Below are positions 9,311 through 18,220 of a DNA stretch of 64,000 bases, in pieces. The position numbers and the translations under genes are program-made. The DNA comes from an uncultured Colwellia sp. (GTDB lineage: Bacteria; Pseudomonadota; Gammaproteobacteria; Enterobacterales; Alteromonadaceae): assembly GCA_913062815.1 (NCBI GenBank), contig CAJXWZ010000002.1, positions 1-64,000 on the forward strand, in the 5' to 3' direction. Position 1 is the first letter of the stretch. Every line of letters begins with the position of its first letter. The notes below the pieces were generated by a model. That model was not told the DNA's origin. It ran no database searches and worked only from the letters and a program-made list of their open reading frames with translations.

Positions 9311-9481
9311 ATGTCACCCGCTCAACAGAAAAAGTTACAAGAACTCAGCATTATATTTAGTCAAGGTAAAGCTAGCCCCAAACAGATCCAACAATTATCT
9401 GAATTGCTTGCACAAATAAACCGTGTGCACGAGCAGTCGCTTAGTCAAGAGCACAGAATCGCTGAGCCTAGACTGCCTTGA
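9311..9481 (+). CDS. Small hypothetical protein (56 aa), helical
   Basis: A 56-residue, glutamine-rich, probably all-helical protein beginning MSPAQQKKLQ. I take the ATG at 9311 because an AAGGGAG ribosome site lies 8 bases upstream; an in-frame GTG at 9287 has no such site. No signal peptide or membrane segment is visible. The family is not recognised. It stands alone after typA, with no gene in the 237 bases before it apart from the typA terminator. The good ribosome site is the main support. Confidence 0.5.
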   Translation: MSPAQQKKLQELSIIFSQGKASPKQIQQLSELLAQINRVHEQSLSQEHRIAEPRLP

Positions 9482-9636
9482 TTATTAGGCTAAATTACTA
9501 TATTCCACTTTTCTTGCGCAAGCGATAACGTTAACTAGAAGGTGAACTTGAAGTAGAGCTCGTCTCAAGACAGTCTCTTCCTGCATTGCTAAAACTTCTT
9601 CATTAGTACTTAGCTTATAATCACAATAAAATGAAA

Positions 9637-9861
9637 CTAGTTATTGTTTTTATAGGTTGCGGCATCAATCACTGAATATAAGTGAAATAAAGCTGCGATA
9701 ATTGCCGGTATTACTAACATCCAAAGTGCATAGCCACCCACGCATACAATAGCAAAAATAATGGCAGGAAATAATCTTCCTTGCACCAATTGCCCTAAAC
9801 CGGGAAAAAACACATTACAAATTGCTGCGATAACATTACCCGTTGATCCTTGGCTGGCCAT
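9637..9861 (-). CDS. Small inner-membrane protein, TM2-like
   Basis: A 74-residue protein with two or three hydrophobic segments (about 8-25, 31-46, 48-65) and a FPGLGQLVQGR motif. That motif resembles the PGLGQ(x)Y-G turn of TM2-type small membrane proteins. The start is backed by a GAGGAGAG ribosome site just upstream. It is transcribed alone, divergent from yihY. The function is unknown; a cytoplasmic-membrane accessory role is all that can be said. Confidence 0.7.
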   Translation of the reverse strand: MASQGSTGNVIAAICNVFFPGLGQLVQGRLFPAIIFAIVCVGGYALWMLVIPAIIAALFHLYSVIDAATYKNNN

Positions 9862-9959
9862 CTTCTCTCCTCATATATCTAAGTGAATTACTAGTAAACA
9901 GTAAAAGGTTATCATAATATAATCCTAATCATTTAAAAATCATCCAATTGTTAGCAAAT

Positions 9960-10826
9960 ATGAGTTCTCTGCAAACGTTATTCTCCAGAGTAAAACACGC
10001 TTTGCCATGGCGGTACTATCTATCTTTTTTTCATTACCTTCGAAAGCGCCTCAGGCAAGCGCAGTTGCAAGTTGTGGCTGGATATCTTTCTTACGTGAGT
10101 TTAATGTCACTTGTTCCATTGATGGTAGTCGCTTTATCCATAGCAACCGCATTTCCAATTTTTGCAGACATTCATAGCAGTGTTCAACAATTTGTCTATG
10201 ACAATTTTGTGCCAACAGCAAGTGATGTTGTACAACAATATTTATCTTCTTTTGTAGATAATGCTTCTAAAATGTCTGCTGTAGCGATCACATTTCTGTT
10301 CGTTGCTGCTTTATTATTGGTCTCGGTTATCGATAAAACATTCAATAATATTTGGCAAGTAACCAAAAAACGCCGCACGATAACCTCATTTTCCATGTAC
10401 TGGATGATCCTAACGTTAGGACCTATTCTTGTTGGGGCAAGTATTGCCATTACCTCTTATCTTGTTTCTTTAGTCTCATCAGGCGTAAATGACAGTTATG
10501 GTCTTATGGGACTGTTTTTTCGGTTACTGCCCTTATTAGCATCCTTAGCAGCGTTTATACTTTTATATATGTTAGTACCAAATAAAGAAGTCTCTTTAAA
10601 GTATGCTTTTTCAGGTGCATTGTTCGCTGCGATTCTGTTTGAATTTGCCAAGAAAATTTTTGCGGTATACCTAACCGCTTTTCCATCCTATCAAGCTATT
10701 TATGGTGCCTTGGCCATTGTGCCTATTTTATTTTTATGGGTATATTTATCTTGGCTGATCGTGCTAGGCGGTGCGGTAATTACGGTATCTTTACAAGAAT
10801 ATAATTTAGAGAATGAAGAACAATGA
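9960..10826 (+). CDS. yihY: YihY/BrkB-family inner-membrane protein
   Basis: A 288-residue polytopic membrane protein of the YihY (UPF0761, BrkB-related) family, once mislabelled ribonuclease BN. It has about six membrane segments. Family hallmarks are [27 protein letters not shown]-like [15 protein letters not shown], and [25 protein letters not shown] (in two parts). The start is uncertain: I use ATG 9960, and an in-frame TTG at 9948 is also possible; neither has a clear ribosome site. It overlaps dtd by 4 bases, the same order as in E. coli (yihY-dtd-yiiD). The transported substrate, if any, is not known. Confidence 0.9.
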   Translation: MSSLQTLFSRVKHALPWRYYLSFFHYLRKRLRQAQLQVVAGYLSYVSLMSLVPLMVVALSIATAFPIFADIHSSVQQFVYDNFVPTASDVVQQYLSSFVDNASKMSAVAITFLFVAALLLVSVIDKTFNNIWQVTKKRRTITSFSMYWMILTLGPILVGASIAITSYLVSLVSSGVNDSYGLMGLFFRLLPLLASLAAFILLYMLVPNKEVSLKYAFSGALFAAILFEFAKKIFAVYLTAFPSYQAIYGALAIVPILFLWVYLSWLIVLGGAVITVSLQEYNLENEEQ

Positions 10827-11260
10827 TAGTACTAATTCAAAGAGTGTCTCGTGCAAGTGTTACTGTTAATAACGAAGTGATTGGCTCAATAGATAAAGGC
10901 TTGCTTGTTTTCTTAGCTGTTCAGCCTGATGATAACCAGATTAAAGCAAAACGCTTGGCAGAACGGGTCGCGGGCTATCGAGTTTTTAACGATGAAAACG
11001 GAAAAATGAACTTGAATGTTAAACAGGCAGGAGGAGATATTTTAGTTGTTTCACAATTTACCTTAGCAGCCGATACCAACAGTGGTATGCGCCCAAGTTT
11101 TACCTCTGCAGCAAAACCTGAGTTTAGTAATGACTTGTATCAATACTTTTGTCAGCAATTGCGCGAACGTGGTTTTACTGTACCCACAGGTGAATTTGCG
11201 GCAGATATGAAAGTAGCATTGCTCAATGATGGCCCCGTTACATTTACCTTAACTATTTAA
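10823..11260 (+). CDS. dtd: D-aminoacyl-tRNA deacylase
   Basis: Dtd hydrolyses D-aminoacyl-tRNA and glycyl-tRNA(Ala), keeping D-amino acids out of proteins. The 145-residue length is standard. The two catalytic motifs are seen: [17 protein letters not shown] (the SQxT motif) and the C-terminal NDGPVTF, which carries the cross-subunit Gly-Pro. Its ATG overlaps the yihY stop by 4 bases, so the two are translationally coupled. A convergent gene starts 11 bases downstream. Confidence 0.97.
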   Translation: MIVLIQRVSRASVTVNNEVIGSIDKGLLVFLAVQPDDNQIKAKRLAERVAGYRVFNDENGKMNLNVKQAGGDILVVSQFTLAADTNSGMRPSFTSAAKPEFSNDLYQYFCQQLRERGFTVPTGEFAADMKVALLNDGPVTFTLTI

Positions 11261-11271
11261 GCCGAGTTTAA

Positions 11272-12048
11272 TTAAATTGGTACTTGTTTACCGTGCTGCC
11301 AAAATTTCTGCCAACGAGAAAAAGTATTTTTTGGCAAAAAACTATATTTATTACGCTTTAAACGCTTATAGCTTTGCCATTGTGTAGGGATCAAATGAAT
11401 GACAATATTTAAATAATTGGGCACATGAAAATACGTAATTTCATGTAAAGGTGATAATTGCTGCAAAATAGTTAATAGTAGATTAACTTCATTATCGCTA
11501 GCGTCTGGTAAGTTAATTGATAAGCAAGTATTGGTCTTAATATGTTGAGTTATGTGCTCTAACTGATTAATAGTGTTGTCGTAGCTCTGTATATCTTGCT
11601 GAAAAATATCACAAATAAACCAATCAAATTGCGTTTTGTTTTCTTGTAACCATTGCTGGCTATCGCTGAAAACCACATGCATTGGATTTTTTTCTGGGTT
11701 GAAGTACTGATTAAAGCAATCAATCACATCGCTGCTATGTTCAATACTATGTATTGAAATATCTTCCGACAAGTTATTTATAAAGCGCTGAATATTACCG
11801 CCGCCTAAGCCTAGCTCAACTATTGAATTGGGTTTGAAAAATAATAAAGGCAACATAAGGGCAGTTTGATGAGGTAATGTCAATTTCCAAGGCTTACGCT
11901 TGAGCATAACACTTTGAATAACTTGCTCATTATTATTGCCACTAAAAGCTAGCCAACGATAATGTTCATTCTCACTTACAGAAATGGCTTCATTACCTTG
12001 ATTAAAATAAGCGAGCTTACCTTGTGCAATGTGCTTTGCTAATTGCAT
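11272..12048 (-). CDS. Spermidine-synthase-like (SpeE fold) protein
   Basis: A 258-residue soluble protein with a Rossmann-type methyltransferase/polyamine-synthase fold. It shows a nucleotide-site glycine loop (VELGLGGGNIQRF), an acidic residue after the second strand (IHSIEHSSDVI) and a WFICDIFQQD segment at the place of the catalytic Asp in SpeE. The sequence is shorter and more divergent than true SpeE, so polyamine synthesis is not assured. It is inserted on the opposite strand between dtd and yiiD, interrupting the order seen in E. coli. Confidence 0.7.
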   Translation of the reverse strand: MQLAKHIAQGKLAYFNQGNEAISVSENEHYRWLAFSGNNNEQVIQSVMLKRKPWKLTLPHQTALMLPLLFFKPNSIVELGLGGGNIQRFINNLSEDISIHSIEHSSDVIDCFNQYFNPEKNPMHVVFSDSQQWLQENKTQFDWFICDIFQQDIQSYDNTINQLEHITQHIKTNTCLSINLPDASDNEVNLLLTILQQLSPLHEITYFHVPNYLNIVIHLIPTQWQSYKRLKRNKYSFLPKNTFSRWQKFWQHGKQVPI

Positions 12049-12099
12049 AATTACCTAATAGTTATAGCAAATAAAAGTTACTTTCATTAAGGATAGTCA

Positions 12100-13008
12100 A
12101 TGAATACCCTAAGAGCACCTAATACTGCTGATGAGTTTGCACAATATTACCAGTTGCGGTGGCAAATATTAAGGAAACCTTGGGGGAAACTATTAGGCTC
12201 AGAGCAAGATGGAGTGGAGCTACAGTCAATTCATCGCATGATAGTTGATGAAAACAACGATGTCATTGCTGTCGGCCGTTTAGAAAAACTTGCAGATAAC
12301 CAAGGTCAGATACGCTACATGGCAGTGGCAGAGAAAGTTCAAGGCCAAGGATTAGGACAACAAATTATTATTGAGCTAGAACAACAAGCCATGTTGCTAG
12401 GAATGACTAAGGTTTTTTTAAATGCCCGTGAAAATGTAAAAAAATTTTATCAAAAACAAGGTTATGAAAACCAAGGTTTTTCTCATACATTATTCGATGA
12501 GCTAAAACATTTTCGTATGGAAAAAGTATTAGCGACATCTGAGCAACATAAAAAAGTACCGGCACAAGCGCTTCAAAATCTTTGGCATAAAACCATTCCT
12601 CTAAGTAAAGCAATGAATCTTCAAATTAGCTATTTTGACAGCCAAAAACTAGTAACTCATTGTGATGCTGAATTTAACCAAAACCTGCATCACACTATGT
12701 TTGCAGGTAGTATTTATACTTTAGCCACCTTAACTGGCTGGGGCTGGGTTTACCTTGCATTACAAGATAAACAGCAATCGCAGACAGACATTGAAGGTGA
12801 TATTGTATTAGCCGATGCCAATATTCGTTATCATTCCCCAATAAAGGGCTTAGCATATGGGCAAGTAGTAAAAGAAGAAGTATTAGGGGACTTTGCTCCC
12901 TTATTAAAAGGCAAGAATGCCCGGATAAAATTAACGGCGCATATATATTGCGGTGAAAATATCGCAGCAACCTTTACTGGTTGTTATTTCGTATTAGCCA
13001 AAAAATAA
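12100..13008 (+). CDS. yiiD: Bifunctional GNAT / hotdog-fold protein YiiD (FabY)
   Basis: A 302-residue fusion. Residues 1-145 are a GNAT acetyltransferase domain (MAVAEKVQGQGLGQQI acetyl-CoA loop, then AREN-VKKFYQKQGY). Residues 155-302 are a thioesterase-like hotdog domain with the YiiD signature LHHTMFAGSIYTLATLTGWG. The E. coli homolog YiiD/FabY has been linked to fatty-acid chain initiation as a malonyl-ACP decarboxylase. The neighbours yihY-dtd match the E. coli order and support orthology. It is the first of a run of five plus-strand genes ending at dusC. Confidence 0.85.
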   Translation: MNTLRAPNTADEFAQYYQLRWQILRKPWGKLLGSEQDGVELQSIHRMIVDENNDVIAVGRLEKLADNQGQIRYMAVAEKVQGQGLGQQIIIELEQQAMLLGMTKVFLNARENVKKFYQKQGYENQGFSHTLFDELKHFRMEKVLATSEQHKKVPAQALQNLWHKTIPLSKAMNLQISYFDSQKLVTHCDAEFNQNLHHTMFAGSIYTLATLTGWGWVYLALQDKQQSQTDIEGDIVLADANIRYHSPIKGLAYGQVVKEEVLGDFAPLLKGKNARIKLTAHIYCGENIAATFTGCYFVLAKK

Positions 13009-13022
13009 TGGAGGGAATGAAC

Positions 13023-13502
13023 ATGATTAAACAATGCATAGCTATAACACTCATATTGATGAGTTTTTATTCATCGGCACAGAATGCGGTTGAGAAATTA
13101 GTAATAAATAAAACACTCGATTTATTTCATCAAGCGGCCAGTGTTGCTGATGCAAAGCAATACTTAGGGTTGCTTACTGAAGACGCTATTTTTCTAGGTA
13201 CCGATGCGAGTGAACGTTGGAGTAAATCACAATTTTCAGACTTTGTCTTACCTCGCTTTCAACAAGGAAAAGGGTGGCTATATGAGGTTAACCAACGGAA
13301 TGTCAACTTGCTGGCAGGTAATTCGACTGCCTTTTTTGACGAAGTTTTAATCAATAAAAATTATGGCCGATGCCGAGGCTCAGGTGTATTAGTTAAAACA
13401 AGTAATGGTTGGAAAATAAGCCAGTACAGTTTATCTGTGCTTGTTCCTAATGGTATTTCTAATCAAGTAATAGAAATAATCAAAATGCACGAGCAACTGT
13501 GA
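13023..13502 (+). CDS. Secreted NTF2-like (SnoaL/DUF4440-type) protein
   Basis: A 159-residue exported protein. I take ATG 13023, which has GAGGGA 6 bases upstream and leads into a clean signal peptide (cut near SSA-QN). The mature part looks like an NTF2-like cone fold: a first helix with LFHQAASVADAKQYLGLLTEDAIFLGTD (in two parts), a middle strand pair, and a closing VKTSNGWKISQYSLS strand. Such domains may bind small ligands or act as enzymes; no specific function can be assigned. It overlaps the next gene at a TGATG junction, so the two are coupled. Confidence 0.75.
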   Translation: MIKQCIAITLILMSFYSSAQNAVEKLVINKTLDLFHQAASVADAKQYLGLLTEDAIFLGTDASERWSKSQFSDFVLPRFQQGKGWLYEVNQRNVNLLAGNSTAFFDEVLINKNYGRCRGSGVLVKTSNGWKISQYSLSVLVPNGISNQVIEIIKMHEQL

Positions 13503-14335
13503 TGATGACACATCAATTGGTTAATAAAAGTGTTGGTATCATTGGTTGTGGCTGGCTAGGCAAAGCCTTAGCCATTTCTTTATTAGAACAAGGTATTGAT
13601 ATGCTTGCTACTAGCAGTCAGTTAGAAAATGTAAAGCAGTTAAATCAACAAGGAATAAAAGCTAATCAATTAGTTTTACCTGCGACAACTGAACAACTTG
13701 CACGACATAAAATTTTTGCTCAACATGCGTTGGTTATTGCTATTACCCCGAAATTTAAGCAAGGGCGAACAGATTATGCTGAGAAAATAGCGCAACTGGT
13801 CGCTGCTGCAACTAAAAAAGGTAAGGTTCAGCGCATTATACTATTGTCCAGCACAGCAATTTATACCGATTTAGTTGGCCGTGTGGATGAAGCCAGCGAG
13901 TTAAGTTTGACTTTGAACAAAGTATCTATGCTTCATAAGGCTGAGCAGGCGGTATTATCCTTTAACAGTAAAGGAACTGTAATAAGGTTAGCGGGTTTAG
14001 TTGGCCCAGAACGTCATCCAGGAAAGTTCATTTTAGCCAATAAAACCTTAAGTAATGCTACTGCACCGGTGAATTTAATTCATCAACAAGATGCCGTAGG
14101 TTTAATAGAGTCGTTATTAAACTCTGGAAATGAGCAGGGGGTATTTAATGGCGTAAGTGATACCCATGTCAACAAACAAAACTATTATCAAGTGGCAGCA
14201 ACAGCACTGGGTTTAGCAGCCCCTATATTTTCGCCAACTGACTCCAACCAAAGAAATAGAGTTGTGAGTGGTGATAAAGTAAAACAAATATTAAAGTATA
14301 AGTTTACTTACCCTGACCTGCTCTCTTGGTTATAA
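13502..14335 (+). CDS. yeeZ: NAD(P)-binding SDR-family protein, YeeZ-like
   Basis: An extended short-chain-dehydrogenase-like protein of about 277 residues, closely resembling E. coli YeeZ. It has an N-terminal Rossmann loop (GIIGCGWLGKALA) and later ILLSSTAIYTDL, VIRLAGLVGPERHPGKF and NLIHQQDAVGLI, all paralleled in YeeZ. The YxxxK catalytic pair of classical SDRs is not obvious. No reaction is established for the family. The ATG overlaps the stop of the upstream gene; an in-frame GTG three bases earlier is possible. Confidence 0.85.
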   Translation: MMTHQLVNKSVGIIGCGWLGKALAISLLEQGIDMLATSSQLENVKQLNQQGIKANQLVLPATTEQLARHKIFAQHALVIAITPKFKQGRTDYAEKIAQLVAAATKKGKVQRIILLSSTAIYTDLVGRVDEASELSLTLNKVSMLHKAEQAVLSFNSKGTVIRLAGLVGPERHPGKFILANKTLSNATAPVNLIHQQDAVGLIESLLNSGNEQGVFNGVSDTHVNKQNYYQVAATALGLAAPIFSPTDSNQRNRVVSGDKVKQILKYKFTYPDLLSWL

Positions 14336-14613
14336 TAGATTTTGCTGTTAATTTTTCCGGATCTCACTTGAATTTATTCTCTAAAGCCTTTCTTGAACGC
14401 CATCGTCTAAAACTGCTATTTTTGGTGGTTTGGTTACATGTTTCAGCATTGGATCTGTTTTATATTACCTATAGAGGCCCGGTATTTATGTGGCAAGAAA
14501 ATGCCCAGTGGCTGACTTTGCTAGTGCATATCCTTATTGCTGTGATCACTGTTGGTTTTTATCAATTGGTTAGACACTCTGTCAATAAATATAGTGAAAA
14601 GAAAAAACAATAA
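14326..14613 (+). CDS. Small two-helix membrane protein
   Basis: A frame of up to 95 residues with two membrane segments (about 31-48 and 63-82), a basic stretch between residues 24 and 30, and a charged C-terminus. The start is unclear: TTG at 14326 or TTG at 14368, both without a good ribosome site. It overlaps yeeZ by 10 bases and its stop codon overlaps the dusC ATG by one base, so it lies in a tightly packed operon. The family is not recognised. Confidence 0.6.
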   Translation: MVIIDFAVNFSGSHLNLFSKAFLERHRLKLLFLVVWLHVSALDLFYITYRGPVFMWQENAQWLTLLVHILIAVITVGFYQLVRHSVNKYSEKKKQ

Positions 14614-15545
14614 TGCGTGTTGTATTAGCGCCGATGGAAGGCGTGTTAGATCATTTAATGCGGGATTTACTCACCAAGGTGGGCGGTTATGATTTATGCG
14701 TTACCGAATTTGTTCGTGTGGTTGATCAAGTTATTTCAGATCGCGCTTATTTTCGCTCATGTCCAGAACTGAAAAATGCTAGTGTTTACGGTTGTACTAC
14801 CGAAGCAGGAACACCTGTGCGAGTGCAATTACTAGGGCAACATCCAACATGTATGGCAGATAATGCCGCTAAAGTCATTGAGCTAGGCTCACAGGGTATT
14901 GATATTAACTTTGGCTGCCCAGCAAAAATGGTTAATAAAAACCGCGGCGGTGCGATATTATTGAAAGACCCTGAAAATCTCTATCAAATAATTAAAGCTG
15001 TTAAAGAATCTGTCCCCAAAGAAACAATTGTCAGTGCAAAAATTCGCTTAGGCTATGAAGACAAATCCCTAGCTATTGAAAATGCTCAGGCAGTTGAAGC
15101 AGCTGGCGCGAATGAACTCACTGTACATGCAAGAACTAAGTTAGAAGGCTATAAGCCACCAGCTCATTGGCAGTGGATCGCTAAAATCAATCAGCAAGTG
15201 AACATACCTGTGATAGCTAACGGGGATATATTTACCTTAAGTGATGCGCGTAAATGTCGGGAAGTTTCTACTTGTAATGACATCATGGTGGGTCGTGGCG
15301 CATTAATGTTACCTAATTTAGCACAAGTGATTAAACAGACTGCGGAAGAGTTGCCTTGGTCAGAGGTACAGAAGTTATTACTTAATTATACGCGCTGTGA
15401 AACTTATGGTGACAAGAGTAAATATTACCCTAACCGGATCAAACAATGGTTGAAGTATTTAAAACTACAATACAGTGAAGCAGCTGAGCTGTTTCAAGAG
15501 GTTCGTACCCTTAAAACAGCACAAGATATTATAGCTACACTTTAA
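14613..15545 (+). CDS. dusC: tRNA-dihydrouridine(16) synthase DusC
   Basis: DusC reduces U16 in the D-loop of tRNA using FMN and NADPH. The 310 residues form a TIM barrel with MRVVLAPMEGVLD at the start (FMN site), catalytic acid C102 in INFGCPAK, the RGGA loop and NELTVHARTK. A C-terminal helical tRNA-binding domain follows. The MEGV start, KYYPNRIKQWLKYL segment and length fit DusC better than DusA or DusB. It is the last gene of the coupled plus-strand run. Its 3' end overlaps the convergent regulator by 4 bases. Confidence 0.93.
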   Translation: MRVVLAPMEGVLDHLMRDLLTKVGGYDLCVTEFVRVVDQVISDRAYFRSCPELKNASVYGCTTEAGTPVRVQLLGQHPTCMADNAAKVIELGSQGIDINFGCPAKMVNKNRGGAILLKDPENLYQIIKAVKESVPKETIVSAKIRLGYEDKSLAIENAQAVEAAGANELTVHARTKLEGYKPPAHWQWIAKINQQVNIPVIANGDIFTLSDARKCREVSTCNDIMVGRGALMLPNLAQVIKQTAEELPWSEVQKLLLNYTRCETYGDKSKYYPNRIKQWLKYLKLQYSEAAELFQEVRTLKTAQDIIATL

Positions 15546-16237
15546 GAGAAAAATTCTGTTTTTTCTAACTTAGTTACCAAAGGCCTTAATATACCTTCAG
15601 CAAAAATTGCCGCGTAAAAAAGTATTAATATATTTACTGCATAAGCGCGATGAAAAATTAATGACTCACTAACATTAGAATGAATTGAGATGCTACCGAT
15701 TAACAAAGCAATAAAAGCACCGGCATAAACAAATATTATTTGTTTACTCAGTATTCTTGCTAAAAAATAACTAGCAGGAGTAGCTTCAATTTCGTTTGAA
15801 AATAAGTATTTAAGACCAATTATTGACTTTGTTAAGCCGTGTGGTCCAAAAGCAATCACAGTGACACTATACATAAATAGCACTAAAAAAAGTAAGCTTG
15901 CATAGTCGTTGTAAAAAAATATATCCCCTCCCAATATAATCAGCATTACAATAGCGCCGATAATAACTGCGAGACTAATAGCTGTTTGCATAATATTTCT
16001 CCATTTCCAATTAACGTCGGGTGTAGATGAAATAACAAATAATTCTTGTGGGGATACATTGAACGTACCGGCTAAAGCTAATTGTGTTTCAGCAGAGGCT
16101 TTCCCTTCTTTTTCCACTCTTTGAATGGTACGTAAACTCAAGCCAGAAGCTTTTGCAAGTAAATCTTGTGACCAACCATTGTCTTGGCGAAGTCTTTTTA
16201 AATTTTCGACACAAATGGTTTTTGCGTGGCTAGGCAT
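15542..16237 (-). CDS. Membrane-anchored XRE-type transcriptional regulator
   Basis: A 231-residue protein. Residues 8-60 form an XRE helix-turn-helix (NLKRLRQDNGWSQDLLAKASGLS, in parts NLKRLRQDNGWSQ and LLAKASGLSLRTIQRVEK). The rest is four predicted membrane helices in two pairs. Start ATG 16237 is chosen for GGAG 8 bases upstream. Such membrane-bound HTH proteins may act as one-component sensors, but the signal and targets are unknown. The gene ends inside the dusC stop region, a 4-base convergent overlap. Confidence 0.8.
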   Translation of the reverse strand: MPSHAKTICVENLKRLRQDNGWSQDLLAKASGLSLRTIQRVEKEGKASAETQLALAGTFNVSPQELFVISSTPDVNWKWRNIMQTAISLAVIIGAIVMLIILGGDIFFYNDYASLLFLVLFMYSVTVIAFGPHGLTKSIIGLKYLFSNEIEATPASYFLARILSKQIIFVYAGAFIALLIGSISIHSNVSESLIFHRAYAVNILILFYAAIFAEGILRPLVTKLEKTEFFS

Positions 16238-16770
16238 GGGATACTCCAAAGCAGGGTAAGTTACCCTAGAACGTTTTTAAAATGTTATTCCGCTATTTTA
16301 CGTTTGCAAGCATGTGTAACATAGCTAGAAAAAGCGAGCATTATCTTACGTCATTATAGCGACATTATTATGACAAACGAAGTGTAGCAAAGGCTAGAGT
16401 AAGACTTGAATATATATCATACAGATCTCTGTAGGTAGTTAAATGCAGTCGCTATAGAAAGGCATTGAAATACATTGGTTACGGAGGAGGCTACCATTGA
16501 TTTAGTACTTCCCTATTTGGGCTGCTTAATCATAGTTTGCCTGATAATTAGGGTATCAACAGCAAGGGAATAAAAGCTAAAACAACTAGGCTCTTAGCGA
16601 ATGCAATTGCTTTTAGCATAGTCATACAGTTGTATGTATTGTTGAATTACGTCGTGCTTTGATATGGCAATCATGATACAAAGTGATACAGATTGGTAAC
16701 ATCTGGTACGTCTTTTTTTACAGGTTTCGTTATCATTTATTCACCTTATTATGATTAAACGAAGAATCAC
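16238..16770. other. Intergenic region without recognisable gene
   Basis: This 533-base gap lies between the divergent XRE regulator and MipA-like genes. I see no ORF with a credible ribosome site, no tRNA-like fold, no strong terminator and no clear operator. It must hold both promoters. Confidence 0.5.
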
Positions 16771-17631
16771 ATGAAAAATATAATACAACAGATATCCTTA
16801 AGCTTACTTATCGGTTTCTTGGCTGTTAATTCTCAATATTTATCAGCACAAGAAAGCGAAGAAAAATCCGCAAGCTCGACACAAGAATCACAAAACGGTG
16901 GTTTTCTAAAGTTAGGTTATGGTTACAAAGTTGAAATAAACCCCTATGTTGATGAGCTGAACAAATTTTCTTTGTTTGTGAATGGACGCTATCAATGGCA
17001 TGGACTTTTTGTTGAGGCTTTTTATGGTGCCAATGAACGAAATGAAGGATTGAGTATCGGTTACAACTTTTATGATACTGAAAATTGGAATTTTGACATT
17101 AGTACCATCAAAGCGCATGGCGAAATAGATGTTGATGTATTTGATACCGGCAAGCGGTTAGTCCAAAACTTTGATTATACCGAAATGATTGGCTTGAGAG
17201 CTACGGGCAGTTTTGAGCAGGCCACGGTGCAATTTATGTTAGCCCCTTACGGCATCAGAAGTGATTTTGACGATGCCATATATGCCTCTATGTGGTTAGG
17301 AAGATCATGGCAAGTAAAAAATTGGGAGCTCCACGGCAGTATCGGTTTGGAATATCGCTCACAAGAGATTCTTGATCACTATTATGGTATTTCAGCAGAA
17401 GAGTCAACAGAGCACTTTGCACCCTATGAAGCTGATGCTGGCATTGATGTTACTGCTCAAGTTTCAGCAAGTTACCCAATCTCAACTAATGTACTCTTTG
17501 AAACTTATGCAAAATATACTAATTTCTCAGACAGTATTGAGGATAGCCCGGTGATGAAATTTGCGGCTGGTCTGGATGGCAGGGCCAAAGACTATACGGA
17601 AATTGGTATTCTTGTCAGCTATGTTTTTTAG
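16771..17631 (+). CDS. MipA/OmpV-family outer-membrane protein
   Basis: A 286-residue exported beta-barrel protein. A signal peptide (1-26, cut near LSA-QE) leads to a Ser-rich linker and a barrel with alternating aromatic strands, ending in an aromatic C-terminal strand (ILVSYVF) as needed for BAM assembly. The YYGISAEES segment and general layout match the MipA/OmpV family, known as an MltA-interacting scaffold or porin-like protein. It lies 12 bases upstream of the DUF3019 gene, so the two are one operon. Confidence 0.75.
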   Translation: MKNIIQQISLSLLIGFLAVNSQYLSAQESEEKSASSTQESQNGGFLKLGYGYKVEINPYVDELNKFSLFVNGRYQWHGLFVEAFYGANERNEGLSIGYNFYDTENWNFDISTIKAHGEIDVDVFDTGKRLVQNFDYTEMIGLRATGSFEQATVQFMLAPYGIRSDFDDAIYASMWLGRSWQVKNWELHGSIGLEYRSQEILDHYYGISAEESTEHFAPYEADAGIDVTAQVSASYPISTNVLFETYAKYTNFSDSIEDSPVMKFAAGLDGRAKDYTEIGILVSYVF

Positions 17632-17643
17632 TGGAGAGTAATC

Positions 17644-18078
17644 ATGAAGGACTTCATTAAACAAAAAGTTACTCCTAATAGCATGGCTTACTTATCTTTA
17701 TTAGTCATTATTTACAGCTTAGCCTTTTCTAACCAAGTGGTTGCTAAAGATAATTCAACGGCATACTCATTATCTATTGAACCACAGCAGTGTGTTGCGA
17801 TGCGTCAAGGGCAGCTATGCTATGTTGATGTCAAGATCGCTTGGCGAGCAGGGCAAACGGGTAGCTACTGTTTGTTTTCGTCATTACACCAGGAAGCATT
17901 ACAATGTTGGTCAAATGCCGTAATAGGAACATTTCAGCAAGAAATGTCTGCACAAGAAAATATCGTTTTTAGTGTCAAACGACAGGGTAGTTCGATTAGT
18001 TTAATTTCTAAAGAATTAAAAATGGCTTGGGTTTACGATAAAAGCACCCGAAAAAATATCAGCTGGCGTATGTTTTAG
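17644..18078 (+). CDS. Exported DUF3019-domain protein
   Basis: A 144-residue protein with a signal peptide (about 1-35, hydrophobic core around MAYLSLLVIIYSLAF). The mature domain is DUF3019, with paired cysteines (QQCVAMRQGQLCYVDV and later YCLF...QCW) and the closing strand ISWRMF. The domain probably folds as an Ig-like sandwich held by disulfides; no function is established. It forms a pair with the MipA/OmpV gene. In related bacteria I recall this pair beside a two-component system, which is missing here. Confidence 0.75.
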   Translation: MKDFIKQKVTPNSMAYLSLLVIIYSLAFSNQVVAKDNSTAYSLSIEPQQCVAMRQGQLCYVDVKIAWRAGQTGSYCLFSSLHQEALQCWSNAVIGTFQQEMSAQENIVFSVKRQGSSISLISKELKMAWVYDKSTRKNISWRMF

Positions 18079-18176
18079 TACTTTAGCCTGTGTCACAAAG
18101 TCTTCATCTTGATTGTCCTAGATGATAGTGAATTTGCTCTGTGATGTTTATTTTAAAGCTGAAGACTATCACTGTA

Positions 18177-18211
18177 CCTAAACGATAGAAAACACGTTTC
18201 TATCGTTTAGG
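18177..18211. terminator. Strong hairpin between convergent DUF3019 and hutH
   Basis: A perfect 15-bp inverted repeat (18177-18191 / 18197-18211) with a 5-base ACACG loop. No T-run follows on either strand, so it is either a bidirectional terminator of a weaker type or an RNA 3'-end stabiliser. It lies 9 bases past the hutH stop and 98 bases past the DUF3019 stop. Confidence 0.6.
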
Positions 18212-18220
18212 AATGTACTC

